A stretch of 64,000 bases of DNA from Actinomycetes bacterium (GTDB taxonomy: Bacteria > Actinomycetota > Acidimicrobiia > Acidimicrobiales > Acidimicrobilacustridaceae), in contig JAKOVH010000016.1 in NCBI GenBank assembly GCA_029782145.1, positions 806,001-870,000 of the forward strand, written 5' to 3'. The notes beneath the pieces are model-generated. The model had not been told where the DNA came from. It saw nothing but the letters and a program-made list of their open reading frames with translations, and made no database searches. A program made the position numbers and the translations under genes. Shown here in pieces: positions 17,550-25,293 of this stretch; the first letter of the stretch is position 1; every line of letters starts with the position of its first letter.

Positions 17550-18194
17550 TCAGCCGGGCAGCAACAGGCGCTGGATCGACGCCGCCAACCAGCGCTGGTA
17601 GCGCCGGCGGGTGAACCCTCGGCGCACCGTGAGGTACCGGTAGGTGTCGGGGTTGGCCATGGCCGAGAGCGTGTCGACGGCCTCCGACCTCGACAGCCCC
17701 GGGCGAAGGCCACCGCCCTGCCGCAGGATGTCGACGAACGCCCCGTGGGTCCGCCGCCGGCGGCGGTCGTCCTCGGCCAACACCTCGTCGAGCTCTGCCT
17801 CGACGGCGACGGCACCGGCGATCACCCGCTGCACGGGCGCGGTCCGCTCGAGCACCCCGGCGATCACGCCGGCGAGGAGCTCGGCCCGTCGTCGAGCGTC
17901 GGGCTCGGCGGCTGCGGCCCTGACCGCGGGACGTTCGAGGAGCGGCACGGGGTCGGTGTCGCCCACGATGGCGGTGTCGAGGTAGGCGTCGAGCAGGGCC
18001 CGCTTGTTGCCGAAGCGCACGTAGACGGTCTCGACCGACACGTCGGCCGCCTCGGCCACCGCCTCGATCGTCGTGCCCGCGTACCCGCGCTCGGCGAACA
18101 GCCCGGCCGCGGCCTCCACGATGCGCGCCCGGGTCTGTTGCACCTGGCGGGTGCGACGGGTGCGGACCGGTCGCCCCTGGACCTCCGAAGCCAT
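17550..18194 (-). CDS. TetR/AcrR family transcriptional regulator
   Basis: A 214-residue TetR-type repressor. The N-terminal helix-turn-helix is 'RIVEAAAGLFAERGYAGTTI' followed by 'EAVAEAADVSVETVYVRFGN' (about residues 24-63); the rest is a ligand-binding helical domain. It is divergent from the VOC gene at 18261 and probably controls it and itself. The inducer is unknown. An Arg-rich N-terminus ('RPVRTRRTRQVQQTR') precedes the HTH. The ATG at 18194 is the only start giving a normal TetR length. Confidence 0.85.
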   Translation of the reverse strand: MASEVQGRPVRTRRTRQVQQTRARIVEAAAGLFAERGYAGTTIEAVAEAADVSVETVYVRFGNKRALLDAYLDTAIVGDTDPVPLLERPAVRAAAAEPDARRRAELLAGVIAGVLERTAPVQRVIAGAVAVEAELDEVLAEDDRRRRRTHGAFVDILRQGGGLRPGLSRSEAVDTLSAMANPDTYRYLTVRRGFTRRRYQRWLAASIQRLLLPG

Positions 18195-18260
18195 GTTCCT
18201 TACAGTAGAGCTGGAACGTTCAAGCAGCACTGCAATCACGCGTGCACCGGAGGGGACGAC
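18195..18260. promoter_or_regulatory. Divergent promoter region, candidate TetR operator
   Basis: This 66-base gap separates a TetR gene from the divergent VOC gene. It contains the 8-base palindrome GAACGTTC at 18214-18221 and is locally AT-richer. On the minus strand TACTGT (18202-18207) is a plausible -10 for tetR, 7 bases before its ATG. TetR self-operators usually lie in such gaps; the exact operator is inferred. Confidence 0.35.
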
Positions 18261-18752
18261 ATGGACGCCGTCGCAGCCGCTCGTCGCATCAACCACCTGG
18301 TGCTGCGCGTGCGCGACCTCGACCGGTCGGTGGCCTTCTACGGCCACTACCTCGGGCTCACGGAGGCCTTCCCCCGGTACGGCGGGGGCATGGCGTTCCT
18401 GCGGGCGACCGGTTCGGCCAACAACCACGATCTGGCCCTCCTGCAGGCCGAGGCCGGTGCTCCGGAACGGCCCGAAGGCGCGCCTGGGCTGGTCCACCTG
18501 GCGTTCGAGGTCGGGACCCTCGAGGAGCTCGCTGCCGCCCGCCGGGCGTTCGTGGCCGACGGGATCTTCGACCGCGAGTTCGACCACGGCGCCACGAAGT
18601 CGGTCTACGGCTGGGACCCGGACGGCAACAACGTCGAGGTGATGTGGATGCTGCCGCCCGCCCGCTGGGGTGAGTGGGCGACGCGGACCCCCGACCGGCT
18701 GCCGCTCGACCTCGACGCCGAGATCCGGACGAACGCCACCTCGATCGGTTGA
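18261..18752 (+). CDS. VOC family protein (ring-cleavage dioxygenase-like)
   Basis: A 163-residue vicinal-oxygen-chelate protein. 'INHLVLRVRDLDRSVAFYGHYLGLTE' starts module 1; 'LVHLAFEVGTLEELAAARRAF' and 'VYGWDPDGNNVEVMWM' form module 2, with candidate metal ligands His (residue about 12), His (about 76) and Glu near the end. It resembles catechol-2,3-dioxygenase-type single-module proteins; substrate unknown. The ATG has a CGGAGGGG ribosome-binding site. Regulation by the divergent TetR is likely. Confidence 0.8.
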   Translation: MDAVAAARRINHLVLRVRDLDRSVAFYGHYLGLTEAFPRYGGGMAFLRATGSANNHDLALLQAEAGAPERPEGAPGLVHLAFEVGTLEELAAARRAFVADGIFDREFDHGATKSVYGWDPDGNNVEVMWMLPPARWGEWATRTPDRLPLDLDAEIRTNATSIG

Positions 18753-18794
18753 CTGGCTCGATCCATCACCTCATGAGGTGATGGATCGAGCCAG
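18753..18794. terminator. Perfect 42-bp palindrome, bidirectional terminator
   Basis: The 42 bases directly after the VOC stop are a perfect palindrome with 21-base arms centred on TCATGA. It sits between convergent genes (VOC plus strand, acyl-CoA dehydrogenase minus strand), the expected place for a bidirectional terminator. No T-run follows on either strand. Confidence 0.75.
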
Positions 18795-18805
18795 CGGAGG
18801 GATCG

Positions 18806-20410
18806 CTACTCGACGGACTCGACGAGGCGGCGGGCGATGAGGCGCAGGCAGAGCGTCTCGTCGGCGCCCTCGAAGATGGACAGCACCCGGGCGTCGACGT
18901 AGTAGCGGCTCACCTTGAACTCCTCGGCGTAGCCCATGCCGCCGTGGATCTGCATGGCCTCGCGGGTGACCCACTCGGCCGCCTTGCAGACGTACGCCTT
19001 CACCATCGACGCCTCGAGCTGGCCCTCGCCCTTGGCCACCAGCGTCGCCACCCGGTAGGCGGCCTGCCGTGCCGCCTGGATGAGCACGGCCATGCGGCCG
19101 AGCTTGGCCTTCGTGAGCTGGTAGTCGTGGATCGGCTTGCCGAACACCACCCGGTCGAGGGCGTACTGGCGGGCCTCCTCGTAGGCGGCCTGCATCACCC
19201 CGACGGCCCGGGCCGCGGTCTGCAGCCGGCCGTTCTCGAACGCCGCCATCTGGTAGTAGAAGCCCCGGCCGACGCCCTCCTCGCCGCCCACCTGGTTCTC
19301 GGCGGCGACGAACCAGTCGTCGAAGGCGACCTCGTAGGAGTGCATGCCCCGGTAGCCGATGGTGTCGATGGCCCGGCCTTCCATCTTCCCGCCCCCGGGC
19401 GCGCCGCCGTCGGCTCCCGCCTCCTGGGTGAAGGCGAAGCCGTGGCCCTCCCCACGAGGCTTGGGCACCACGAAGAGGGTGAGGCCCCGGTGGGTGACCG
19501 ACTTGTCGGGGTTGGTGCGGGCCAGCAGCATCAGCACGTCGGCGCGGGCGCCGAAGGTGCACCACGTCTTGACCCCGTTGATGAGCCAGCCGCCCTCGGT
19601 GGGGGTGGCCGTGACCTTCACGCCGGCGACGTCGGAGCCGTAGTCGGGCTCGGTGACGGCGACCGCCGCCATCACCTCGGCCGACGCCAGCTTCGGCAGC
19701 CACGTCTGCTTCTGCTCCTCGGTGCCGCCGGCGAGCAGGCCCCGGGTGAGGATCTCGGGCCGGGTGATGAGCGAGCCGCCCGCCCCGAGCGACGCCCGGG
19801 AGAGCTCTTCGGTGGCCACCACCATGCCGAGGTACTCGCTTTCGCCGCCCTCGGAGAAGCCGTCGTACTCCACCGGCACGGAGAGGCCGAACCCGCCCAG
19901 CTCGGCGAGCCCCTGGATGAGGTCCTCGGGGATGTCGGCGTTCTCCCGATGGATGTGCTCGGCGACCGGAGCGATCTCGTTCTCGGCGAACCGGCGGAAG
20001 GTGTCCTGCACCATCTCGAAGTCGGCGTCGAGGTGCCGAGGCCCCGGGGTGTCGGCCAGCGAGGCGAGCAGCTCCGGCGCCCGGAAGGTGGCGACGAACT
20101 GCCGCGTGCCGTCGAGCACTCCTGGCTCGACGCCCCACTCGGCCTCCCGGCCGAACAGCTTGGGCACCAGCTCGCCGATGGCGTCGGCCACGTAGGCGCA
20201 GGCCAGGGTGGCCTCCAGCTCGCCCTTCGCCCCGTACTCGAGCATGGCCCGGCCCGACTCGACCGCCGCGGCGGCGTGGGCGAGGTCGTAGGCGATGACC
20301 TGGTTCGCCTCGGGACCACCGGTCTGCGCCAGGCGGCGGGTGGCGGCCTCCACCACGTCGTGGGCGGCGTCGAGGGCGGCGGCGGCAGCGGTGAGGTCGG
20401 GCGCGGTCAT
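18806..20410 (-). CDS. mcd: Probable (2S)-methylsuccinyl-CoA dehydrogenase (acyl-CoA dehydrogenase family)
   Basis: A 534-residue acyl-CoA dehydrogenase with an extra helical N-terminal region of about 130 residues before the usual fold. That extension and length are typical of methylsuccinyl-CoA dehydrogenase and rare among other family members. The dehydrogenase part starts near 'FEMVQDTFRRFAENEIAPVA', with 'AVTEPDYGSDVAGVKVTA', 'NGVKTWCTFGARADVLMLLART', and a C-terminal 'AMQIHGGMGYAEEFKVSRYYVDAR' then 'LSIFEGADETLCLRLIARRLV', where the FEG Glu is the candidate base. It would oxidise methylsuccinyl-CoA to mesaconyl-CoA, the substrate of the neighbouring MaoC protein. A general acyl-CoA dehydrogenase remains possible. 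Confidence 0.72.
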   Translation of the reverse strand: MTAPDLTAAAAALDAAHDVVEAATRRLAQTGGPEANQVIAYDLAHAAAAVESGRAMLEYGAKGELEATLACAYVADAIGELVPKLFGREAEWGVEPGVLDGTRQFVATFRAPELLASLADTPGPRHLDADFEMVQDTFRRFAENEIAPVAEHIHRENADIPEDLIQGLAELGGFGLSVPVEYDGFSEGGESEYLGMVVATEELSRASLGAGGSLITRPEILTRGLLAGGTEEQKQTWLPKLASAEVMAAVAVTEPDYGSDVAGVKVTATPTEGGWLINGVKTWCTFGARADVLMLLARTNPDKSVTHRGLTLFVVPKPRGEGHGFAFTQEAGADGGAPGGGKMEGRAIDTIGYRGMHSYEVAFDDWFVAAENQVGGEEGVGRGFYYQMAAFENGRLQTAARAVGVMQAAYEEARQYALDRVVFGKPIHDYQLTKAKLGRMAVLIQAARQAAYRVATLVAKGEGQLEASMVKAYVCKAAEWVTREAMQIHGGMGYAEEFKVSRYYVDARVLSIFEGADETLCLRLIARRLVESVE

Positions 20411-20416
20411 GGCCGC

Positions 20417-20422
20417 AGGTTA
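20417..20422 (-). promoter_or_regulatory. -10 box of leaderless mcd-like gene
   Basis: TAACCT lies 6 bases before the ATG at 20410 on the minus strand. Confidence 0.4.
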
Positions 20423-20485
20423 CCCAGGGGTAGCCCTGCGCATCCCATCCGGCGGGTGGGCTTCTCGCCCCGTCGCGGACGCTCC

Positions 20486-20491
20486 TAGGCT
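20486..20491 (+). promoter_or_regulatory. -10 box of the MaoC-methyltransferase-mutY operon
   Basis: TAGGCT would start a transcript with a leader of about 25 bases that contains AGGAGAG before the GTG at 20524. It is divergent from the mcd promoter at 20417-20422. Confidence 0.35.
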
Positions 20492-20523
20492 GCGCGCAGC
20501 CCGCCCACGCAGGAGAGAGCACC

Positions 20524-21039
20524 GTGACCGTGATCGACCGTCCCTTCGGCCGCCACTTCGAGGACTTCGAGGTCGGCGACGTCTACCGGCACTGGCCCGG
20601 CAAGACCATCACCGAGGCCGACGACCACCTCTTCTGCATGATCACCATGAACCACCACCCGACGCACACCAACAACTGGTACGCGGAGAACGAGTCGCCC
20701 ATGGGCAAGCCGCTGGTGGTGGGCAACCTCGTGTACTCGCTGGTGCTCGGCATGAGCGTGCCCGACGTGAGCGGGGCGGCCATCGCCAACCTCGAGATCG
20801 AGACGCTGAAGCACTCCAAGCCCACCTTCCACGGCGACACGATCTACGCCGTCACCAAGGTCCTCGACAAGAAGGAGACCTCCGACGGCAAGCGGGGGAT
20901 CGTGGCGGTCGAGACCAAGGGCATCAACCAGCGCTCGGAGGAGGTCTGCTACTTCCGGCGAAAGATCATCGTCTGGAAGCGGGAGTTCGCGCCGCAGCGG
21001 GGCCTGCCCTACGGCGACGACGTCTTCGCCGACGAGTAG
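20524..21039 (+). CDS. MaoC-family hydratase, probable mesaconyl-CoA hydratase
   Basis: A 171-residue hot-dog-fold protein. It closely resembles the MaoC-like protein of Streptomyces ethylmalonyl-CoA clusters: 'FEDFEVGDVYRHWPGKTITEADDHLFCMITMNHHPTH', 'VVGNLVYSLVLGMSVPDVSGAAIANLEIE', 'KPTFHGDTIYAVTKVLDKK'. The hydratase catalytic Asp and His correspond to 'EADDHLF' and 'MNHHPTH'. It would hydrate mesaconyl-CoA to beta-methylmalyl-CoA, the substrate of Mcl at 15.5 kb. The GTG start has AGGAGAG upstream. Divergent from the mcd-like gene. Confidence 0.8.
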   Translation: MTVIDRPFGRHFEDFEVGDVYRHWPGKTITEADDHLFCMITMNHHPTHTNNWYAENESPMGKPLVVGNLVYSLVLGMSVPDVSGAAIANLEIETLKHSKPTFHGDTIYAVTKVLDKKETSDGKRGIVAVETKGINQRSEEVCYFRRKIIVWKREFAPQRGLPYGDDVFADE

Positions 21040-21063
21040 CGGCGAGCAGCGGCGAGGAGCACG

Positions 21064-21855
21064 GTGGACGGCAGCGGCGGGCGCATCCCCCCGGCCGCGG
21101 CCCAGGGCTTCGCCCGGGGTGCCGACGCCTACGAGGCGTCGCGCCCGTCGTACCCGGCCGAAGCGGTGGCCTGCATCGTGGGCCGGGCCGGCCTCGCCCC
21201 CGGGCGGAGGGTGCTCGACCTCGCCGCCGGCACGGGCAAGCTCACCCGGCTGCTGGTGCCAACCGGCGCCGATGTGGTCGCCGTCGAGCCGGTCGACGCC
21301 ATGGGCGAGGTGCTGCGCTCGGCCTGCCCGGGGGTCGAGGTGCTCGACGGCACCGCCGAGGCCATCCCCCTCGCCGACGCCTCGGTCGACGCCGTCACCG
21401 TCGCCCAGGCGTTCCACTGGTTCGACCCACCGGTGGCGCTGGCCGAGATGGCCCGGGTGCTGCGCCCCGGCGGCACCTTGGTGCTGGCCTGGAACACGCG
21501 GGACCGCTCGGTGGACTGGGTCCGCCGGTTCGGCGACGTGCTCGTCGACGGCGACATGGAGCGGCCCTACGACTCCTACTACGACGTCGACTACCCCGCC
21601 GTGGTGGCCGACGCCGGCGGCGGAGCCTTCGAGGCGATGCAGGAGTGGTCCACCGACTGGGCCCAACCGTGCGACCCCGAGCTGCTCGTGGCGCGTGCGG
21701 CCTCGGTCAGCGTGGTGGCGGCTCTGCCCGAACCACACCAGCACGTCGTGCTCGACCGGGTGCGTCGCCTCGCTGCCACCCATCCCGACCTGGCCGGCCG
21801 GGCGGCCTTCGGCTTCCCCTACACCACCAGGGTGTTCTGGGCCCGCCGCCGGTGA
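21064..21855 (+). CDS. Class I SAM-dependent methyltransferase
   Basis: A 263-residue Rossmann-fold methyltransferase of the type-11 group. Motif I is 'VLDLAAGTGKLTRLL' (about 48-62), the acidic motif II 'VVAVEPVDAMGEVLR', and motif III-IV 'SVDAVTVAQAFHWFDPPVALAEMARVLRPGG'. The acceptor substrate is unknown. The GTG start has AGGAGC upstream. The stop overlaps the mutY start by 4 bases (GTGA), indicating translational coupling. Confidence 0.85.
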   Translation: MDGSGGRIPPAAAQGFARGADAYEASRPSYPAEAVACIVGRAGLAPGRRVLDLAAGTGKLTRLLVPTGADVVAVEPVDAMGEVLRSACPGVEVLDGTAEAIPLADASVDAVTVAQAFHWFDPPVALAEMARVLRPGGTLVLAWNTRDRSVDWVRRFGDVLVDGDMERPYDSYYDVDYPAVVADAGGGAFEAMQEWSTDWAQPCDPELLVARAASVSVVAALPEPHQHVVLDRVRRLAATHPDLAGRAAFGFPYTTRVFWARRR

Positions 21856-22727
21856 CCACCACCGACAGCGGACGGCACGAGCTGCTCGGCTGGTGGGAGG
21901 CCGCCCGCCGCGACGTGCCGTGGCGCCACACCCGCGACCCCTGGGCCGTGCTGGTGAGCGAAGTCATGCTCCAGCAGACCCAGGTCGGGCGGGTCGCGCC
22001 CCGCTGGCAGCGGTTCCTCGAACGGTTCCCCACCACCGCGGCGTGCGCCGTCGCCGGGGCGGGCGCGGTGGTCGAGGAGTGGGCGGGGCTCGGCTACAAC
22101 CGCCGGGCCGTGGCGCTGCACTCGTGCGCCACCGCGGTGGAGGAGCGCCACGGCGGCGCCTTCCCCGACGACCTCGACGCGCTCCTCGCCCTGCCCGGCA
22201 TCGGCCCCTACACCGCCCGGGCCGTGCTGGCCTTCGCCTTCGAGCGCGACGTGGCCGTGGTCGACACCAACGTGGGACGCGTCCTCGCCCGCACCGCCGG
22301 GCAGCGGCTGACGGCCCGCGACGCGCAGGCCCGGGCCGACGCGCTGGTGCCGGCGGGGGAGGGGTGGGCGTGGAACCAGGCCATGCTCGACCTGGGCGCC
22401 GCCGTGTGCGCCAAGCGGGCGCCGGCGTGCGAGCGTTGCCCGGTGGCGGCGGCCTGCCGATGGGCGCGGGCCGGCCGCCCGCAGCCCGACCCGGCCGTCG
22501 GCTCCCATGCCGTGAGCCGGGGGCAGAGCCGCTTCGCCGGCTCGTTCCGCCAGGGACGGGCCCGGCTGCTCGACGCGGTGCGCCTCGGTGAGCCGGTGCC
22601 ACCCGAGCGTTGGGCCGAGGCGTGCGGCTGGTCGGCCGGCGAGCACGACGCGTCCCGCGCCGCCGCCACCCTGGTCGCCGACGGCCTGGCGGCCTTCACC
22701 CCCGACGGCGCCCTCGTGCTGCCCTGA
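21852..22727 (+). CDS. mutY: A/G-specific adenine DNA glycosylase
   Basis: A 291-residue base-excision-repair enzyme removing adenine mispaired with 8-oxoguanine. The catalytic Glu37 is in 'SEVMLQQTQV', the helix-hairpin-helix in 'LPGIGPYTA' (114-122), and the catalytic Asp138 in 'VVDTNVGRV'. The [4Fe-4S] cluster ligands are Cys186, 193, 196 and 202 in the canonical C-x6-C-x2-C-x5-C spacing. The C-terminal NUDIX-like domain that reads 8-oxoG in E. coli is replaced by about 90 residues without that fold, as in other short actinobacterial MutY proteins. It needs the SUF products encoded downstream in the window. Confidence 0.92.
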   Translation: MTTTDSGRHELLGWWEAARRDVPWRHTRDPWAVLVSEVMLQQTQVGRVAPRWQRFLERFPTTAACAVAGAGAVVEEWAGLGYNRRAVALHSCATAVEERHGGAFPDDLDALLALPGIGPYTARAVLAFAFERDVAVVDTNVGRVLARTAGQRLTARDAQARADALVPAGEGWAWNQAMLDLGAAVCAKRAPACERCPVAAACRWARAGRPQPDPAVGSHAVSRGQSRFAGSFRQGRARLLDAVRLGEPVPPERWAEACGWSAGEHDASRAAATLVADGLAAFTPDGALVLP

Positions 22728-22759
22728 ACCTCTCGGCCACCACCTCCTCTCCCCGTTCT

Positions 22760-22799
22760 TGTGCCCGGATCTGTCCCGTGAGGGACAGATCCGGGCACA
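22760..22799. terminator. Perfect palindrome after mutY
   Basis: Perfect 18-base arms (22760-22777 and 22782-22799, beginning TGTGCCCGGATC) flank a GTGA loop. It lies between the convergent mutY and alpha/beta-hydrolase genes, so it is probably a bidirectional terminator; no T-run follows. Confidence 0.7.
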
Positions 22800-22882
22800 G
22801 GTTCGGCGATGTGAGCGATGTGGGCGATGTGAGCGGCCGGGGGAAGGCGAGCGGCCGGCGCGGTCGTCGGGGGACAGCGGCC

Positions 22883-23758
22883 TCAGCGGGCGAGGAAGTC
22901 GAGCACCAGCCGGTTGACCTCGTCGGGTCGCTCGACCTGGAGGAAGTGCCCGCACCCCTCGACGACGACCGACTCCGAGCCGGGCGAGAGGTGGGTGGCG
23001 GCGTCCTCGGCGAACTCGGCCCCGATGCAGCCGTCGTCGCGCCCGTGCAGGTACAGCGTCGGCTGCGGTGGCGGGTGGGCGCCGGCCTGCTGCTCGGCGT
23101 CGAGCGCCGGGTCGACGGGGGCGGTGCCCCACGTGGCTCGGTAGTAGCCGAGGGCGGCGGCGAGGTTGGCGGGCTCACCCAGGGACGCCCGCACGTGGGC
23201 GAGGTCCTCGGCGCTGTCGTGGCCCGGCGACCAGTCGGCCCACAGGCGGGCGACGAAGTCGAGGTCGTCCATGCCGACGATGGCGTCGGAGAACCCGGCG
23301 ATCTGGAAGAAGAACATGTACCAGGAGCGCTTGAGCTGCTCGTAGGTGGTCATGGCGGCGGCCATGGCGCCCGGCGGTGGCACCGCGGCGGTGACGACGC
23401 GGCGCCAGCGCTGCGGCTCGAACGAGGCCGCGCCGTAGGCCGCCAGCGCGCCCCAGTCGTGGCCGATGAGCACGCCGTCGCCGTCGCCGCCGAGCGCCTC
23501 GTGCATCTCCACCACGTCGCGGACGAGGGCGCCGGTCTGGTAGCGGCCGTCGGCCGGCACCTCGGTGGGGGCGTAGCCGCGCATGAACGGCGCCACGGCC
23601 CGGTAGCCCGCGTCGGCCAGGGCGGGGAGCAGGTGGCGCCAGCCGTGGGCCGTGTCGGGGAACCCGTGGAGGCACAGCGCCAGTGGGCCTCGGTCGCCCG
23701 CGGTGAGGCACGCGAACCGGATACCTCCGGCCTCGACGGTCGTCTGCTCGATCGGCAC
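22883..23758 (-). CDS. Alpha/beta hydrolase, epoxide-hydrolase-like
   Basis: A 291-residue alpha/beta hydrolase. The oxyanion motif HGFPDT is at residues 31-36. The nucleophile elbow is GHDWGA with Asp101, which points to epoxide hydrolases or haloalkane dehalogenases rather than serine esterases. The acid is probably in 'YLHGRDDGCIG' and the base His in 'EGCGHFLQVERP'. A cap domain with 'QLKRSWYMFFFQIAGF' lies between. Substrate unknown. The GTG start at 23758 is 8 bases from a TAGGGT box. Confidence 0.82.
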   Translation of the reverse strand: MPIEQTTVEAGGIRFACLTAGDRGPLALCLHGFPDTAHGWRHLLPALADAGYRAVAPFMRGYAPTEVPADGRYQTGALVRDVVEMHEALGGDGDGVLIGHDWGALAAYGAASFEPQRWRRVVTAAVPPPGAMAAAMTTYEQLKRSWYMFFFQIAGFSDAIVGMDDLDFVARLWADWSPGHDSAEDLAHVRASLGEPANLAAALGYYRATWGTAPVDPALDAEQQAGAHPPPQPTLYLHGRDDGCIGAEFAEDAATHLSPGSESVVVEGCGHFLQVERPDEVNRLVLDFLAR

Positions 23759-23766
23759 GACCTAGG

Positions 23767-23772
23767 ACCCTA
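23767..23772 (-). promoter_or_regulatory. -10 box of leaderless hydrolase gene
   Basis: TAGGGT lies 8 bases before the GTG at 23758 on the minus strand. Confidence 0.4.
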
Positions 23773-23872
23773 GCGACGCGACACCTGGGCGTGTGAGACT
23801 TGTCACTGGCTGTTCACGTACGCGCAGCGTTGCCCTAGGCTCGCCGCACACGCAGGGCTCGGGGGAGACCGG

Positions 23873-24775
23873 TTGGACGTCACCTTCTACGGAGTGCGGG
23901 GCTCGACCCCGTGTGCCGGCGACAGCACCGCTCGCTACGGCGGCAACACGGCGTGCGTCGTCGTCACCGAGCCCGGCCACGACACGATCCTGCTCGACCT
24001 CGGCACCGGCCTGCGCTACTTCGGCCGGTCGTGCCCGCCCGACGAGCCGCTGCGGGCCCACGCCCTCGTCACGCACCTCCACTGGGACCACGTGCAGGGC
24101 CTGCCGTTCTGCCCGCCGCTCCTGCGGTCCGGCTCGACGCTGTCGGTCTACGGCCCCGCCCACGACGGCGTCGCCTTCGCCGAGGCCTTCGACCGGCTGA
24201 TGCGCCCTCCGTTCTTCCCCGTGCGGGCCCATGACCTGCAGAGCGAGATCCGGTTCACGACCCTCTGCGGCCGCTCGTCGCGCCAGATCGCCGGCGCGGA
24301 GGTGACCGCCGCCCACGTGCCGCACACCGACACCACGCTCGGCTACCGCATCGAGCGCAACGGGGTGTCGGTGGCCTACGTCAGCGACCACCAGCAGCCC
24401 CTCGACGATCCCCAGCACGTCGAGCCGGCGGTGCTCGAGCTGTGCCGCGACGTCGACCTGCTGATCCACGACGCCCAGTACACCGAGGCGGAGTTCGTCG
24501 GGAAGTCGCACTGGGGCCACTGCACGGTCGAGTACGCCGTGCACGTGGCGGCCGAGGCCGGGGCCCGGCGCCTGGCGCTGTTCCACCACGACCCCGAGCA
24601 CGACGACGAGGTGCTCGACCTGCTCGGCCTGGCCGCTGCCGAGGAGGGCCGGCGGCGGGGCATCTCGGAGGTCGTGTGCGCCTACGAGGGGCTGCGGGTG
24701 TCGCTCGAGGCGCCCCGTGCGCCGGCCGCGGCCGCCTCGGCCCGTCCGGCCACGGCCGCGGCAGCCCGGGCCTAA
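23873..24775 (+). CDS. Metallo-beta-lactamase fold hydrolase
   Basis: A 300-residue MBL-fold protein of the cyclic-phosphodiesterase/RNase Z-like branch: 'VTFYGVRGSTPCAG' at the N-terminus, metal motif THLHWDH (His68, His70, Asp72, His73), 'HVPHTDTTLGYRI', 'AYVSDHQQP', and 'HDAQYTEAEF' with the late Asp and 'WGHCTVEYAV' His. Such proteins hydrolyse phosphodiesters or lactones. The C-terminal 25 residues are an Ala/Arg-rich low-complexity tail. The TTG start is chosen because GGGGGAG lies just upstream and the fold begins immediately. It is likely co-expressed with the flavin reductase 12 bases downstream. Confidence 0.82.
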   Translation: MDVTFYGVRGSTPCAGDSTARYGGNTACVVVTEPGHDTILLDLGTGLRYFGRSCPPDEPLRAHALVTHLHWDHVQGLPFCPPLLRSGSTLSVYGPAHDGVAFAEAFDRLMRPPFFPVRAHDLQSEIRFTTLCGRSSRQIAGAEVTAAHVPHTDTTLGYRIERNGVSVAYVSDHQQPLDDPQHVEPAVLELCRDVDLLIHDAQYTEAEFVGKSHWGHCTVEYAVHVAAEAGARRLALFHHDPEHDDEVLDLLGLAAAEEGRRRGISEVVCAYEGLRVSLEAPRAPAAAASARPATAAAARA

Positions 24776-24778
24776 GCT
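24773..24778 (+). promoter_or_regulatory. -10 box before flavin reductase gene
   Basis: TAAGCT overlaps the previous stop and ends 9 bases before the GTG at 24788, allowing a leaderless transcript internal to the gene row. Confidence 0.3.
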
Positions 24779-24787
24779 CCTGCGCTC

Positions 24788-25288
24788 GTGAGCGACCTTC
24801 CCGACGAGATCCCGACCTTCGACACCGCCAAGTTCCGCCAGGTCCTGGGGCACTTCCCGACCGGCGTGGTGGTGGTCACCGCCCACGGCGACGACGGCCC
24901 GGTCGGCATGGCCATCGGCTCGTTCGCTTCGCTGTCGCTCGACCCCCCGCAGGTGCTGTTCTGCCCGGCCCGCACGTCCAGCAGCTGGCCCAAGATCCGC
25001 GCCGTGGGGAAGTTCTGCGTCAACGTCCTCGCCGAGGACCAGGAGGACGTGAGCCGGGTCTTCGCCTCGAAGGCCACCGACAAGTTCGCCGAGATCGGCT
25101 GGCGGCGGTCGGGCAACGGCTCACCGCTGATCGAGGGCGTGCTGGCCTACATCGACTGCGAGATCGCCGACGTGCTCGACGGCGGCGACCACGAGATCGT
25201 CGTCGGCCGGGTGCAGGACCTAGAGGTCCGCCACGAGGGTGGCCCCCTGGTCTTCTTCCGCGGCGGCTACGGCCGGGTGACCTACTAG
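24788..25288 (+). CDS. Flavin reductase family protein
   Basis: A 166-residue flavin reductase-like FMN-binding split-barrel protein. Family features are 'FRQVLGHFPTGVVVVTAHGDDGPVGMAIGSFASLSLDPPQVLFC', 'FCVNVLAEDQEDVSRVFAS' and the terminal 'GPLVFFRGGYGRVTY'. It reduces FMN/FAD with NAD(P)H, typically to supply a two-component monooxygenase, or acts as a monooxygenase component itself; no oxygenase partner is adjacent. The GTG start follows the MBL gene by 12 bases and the stop is 5 bases before the carbonic anhydrase-like gene, so an operon is likely. Confidence 0.85.
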   Translation: MSDLPDEIPTFDTAKFRQVLGHFPTGVVVVTAHGDDGPVGMAIGSFASLSLDPPQVLFCPARTSSSWPKIRAVGKFCVNVLAEDQEDVSRVFASKATDKFAEIGWRRSGNGSPLIEGVLAYIDCEIADVLDGGDHEIVVGRVQDLEVRHEGGPLVFFRGGYGRVTY

Positions 25289-25293
25289 CGGCC

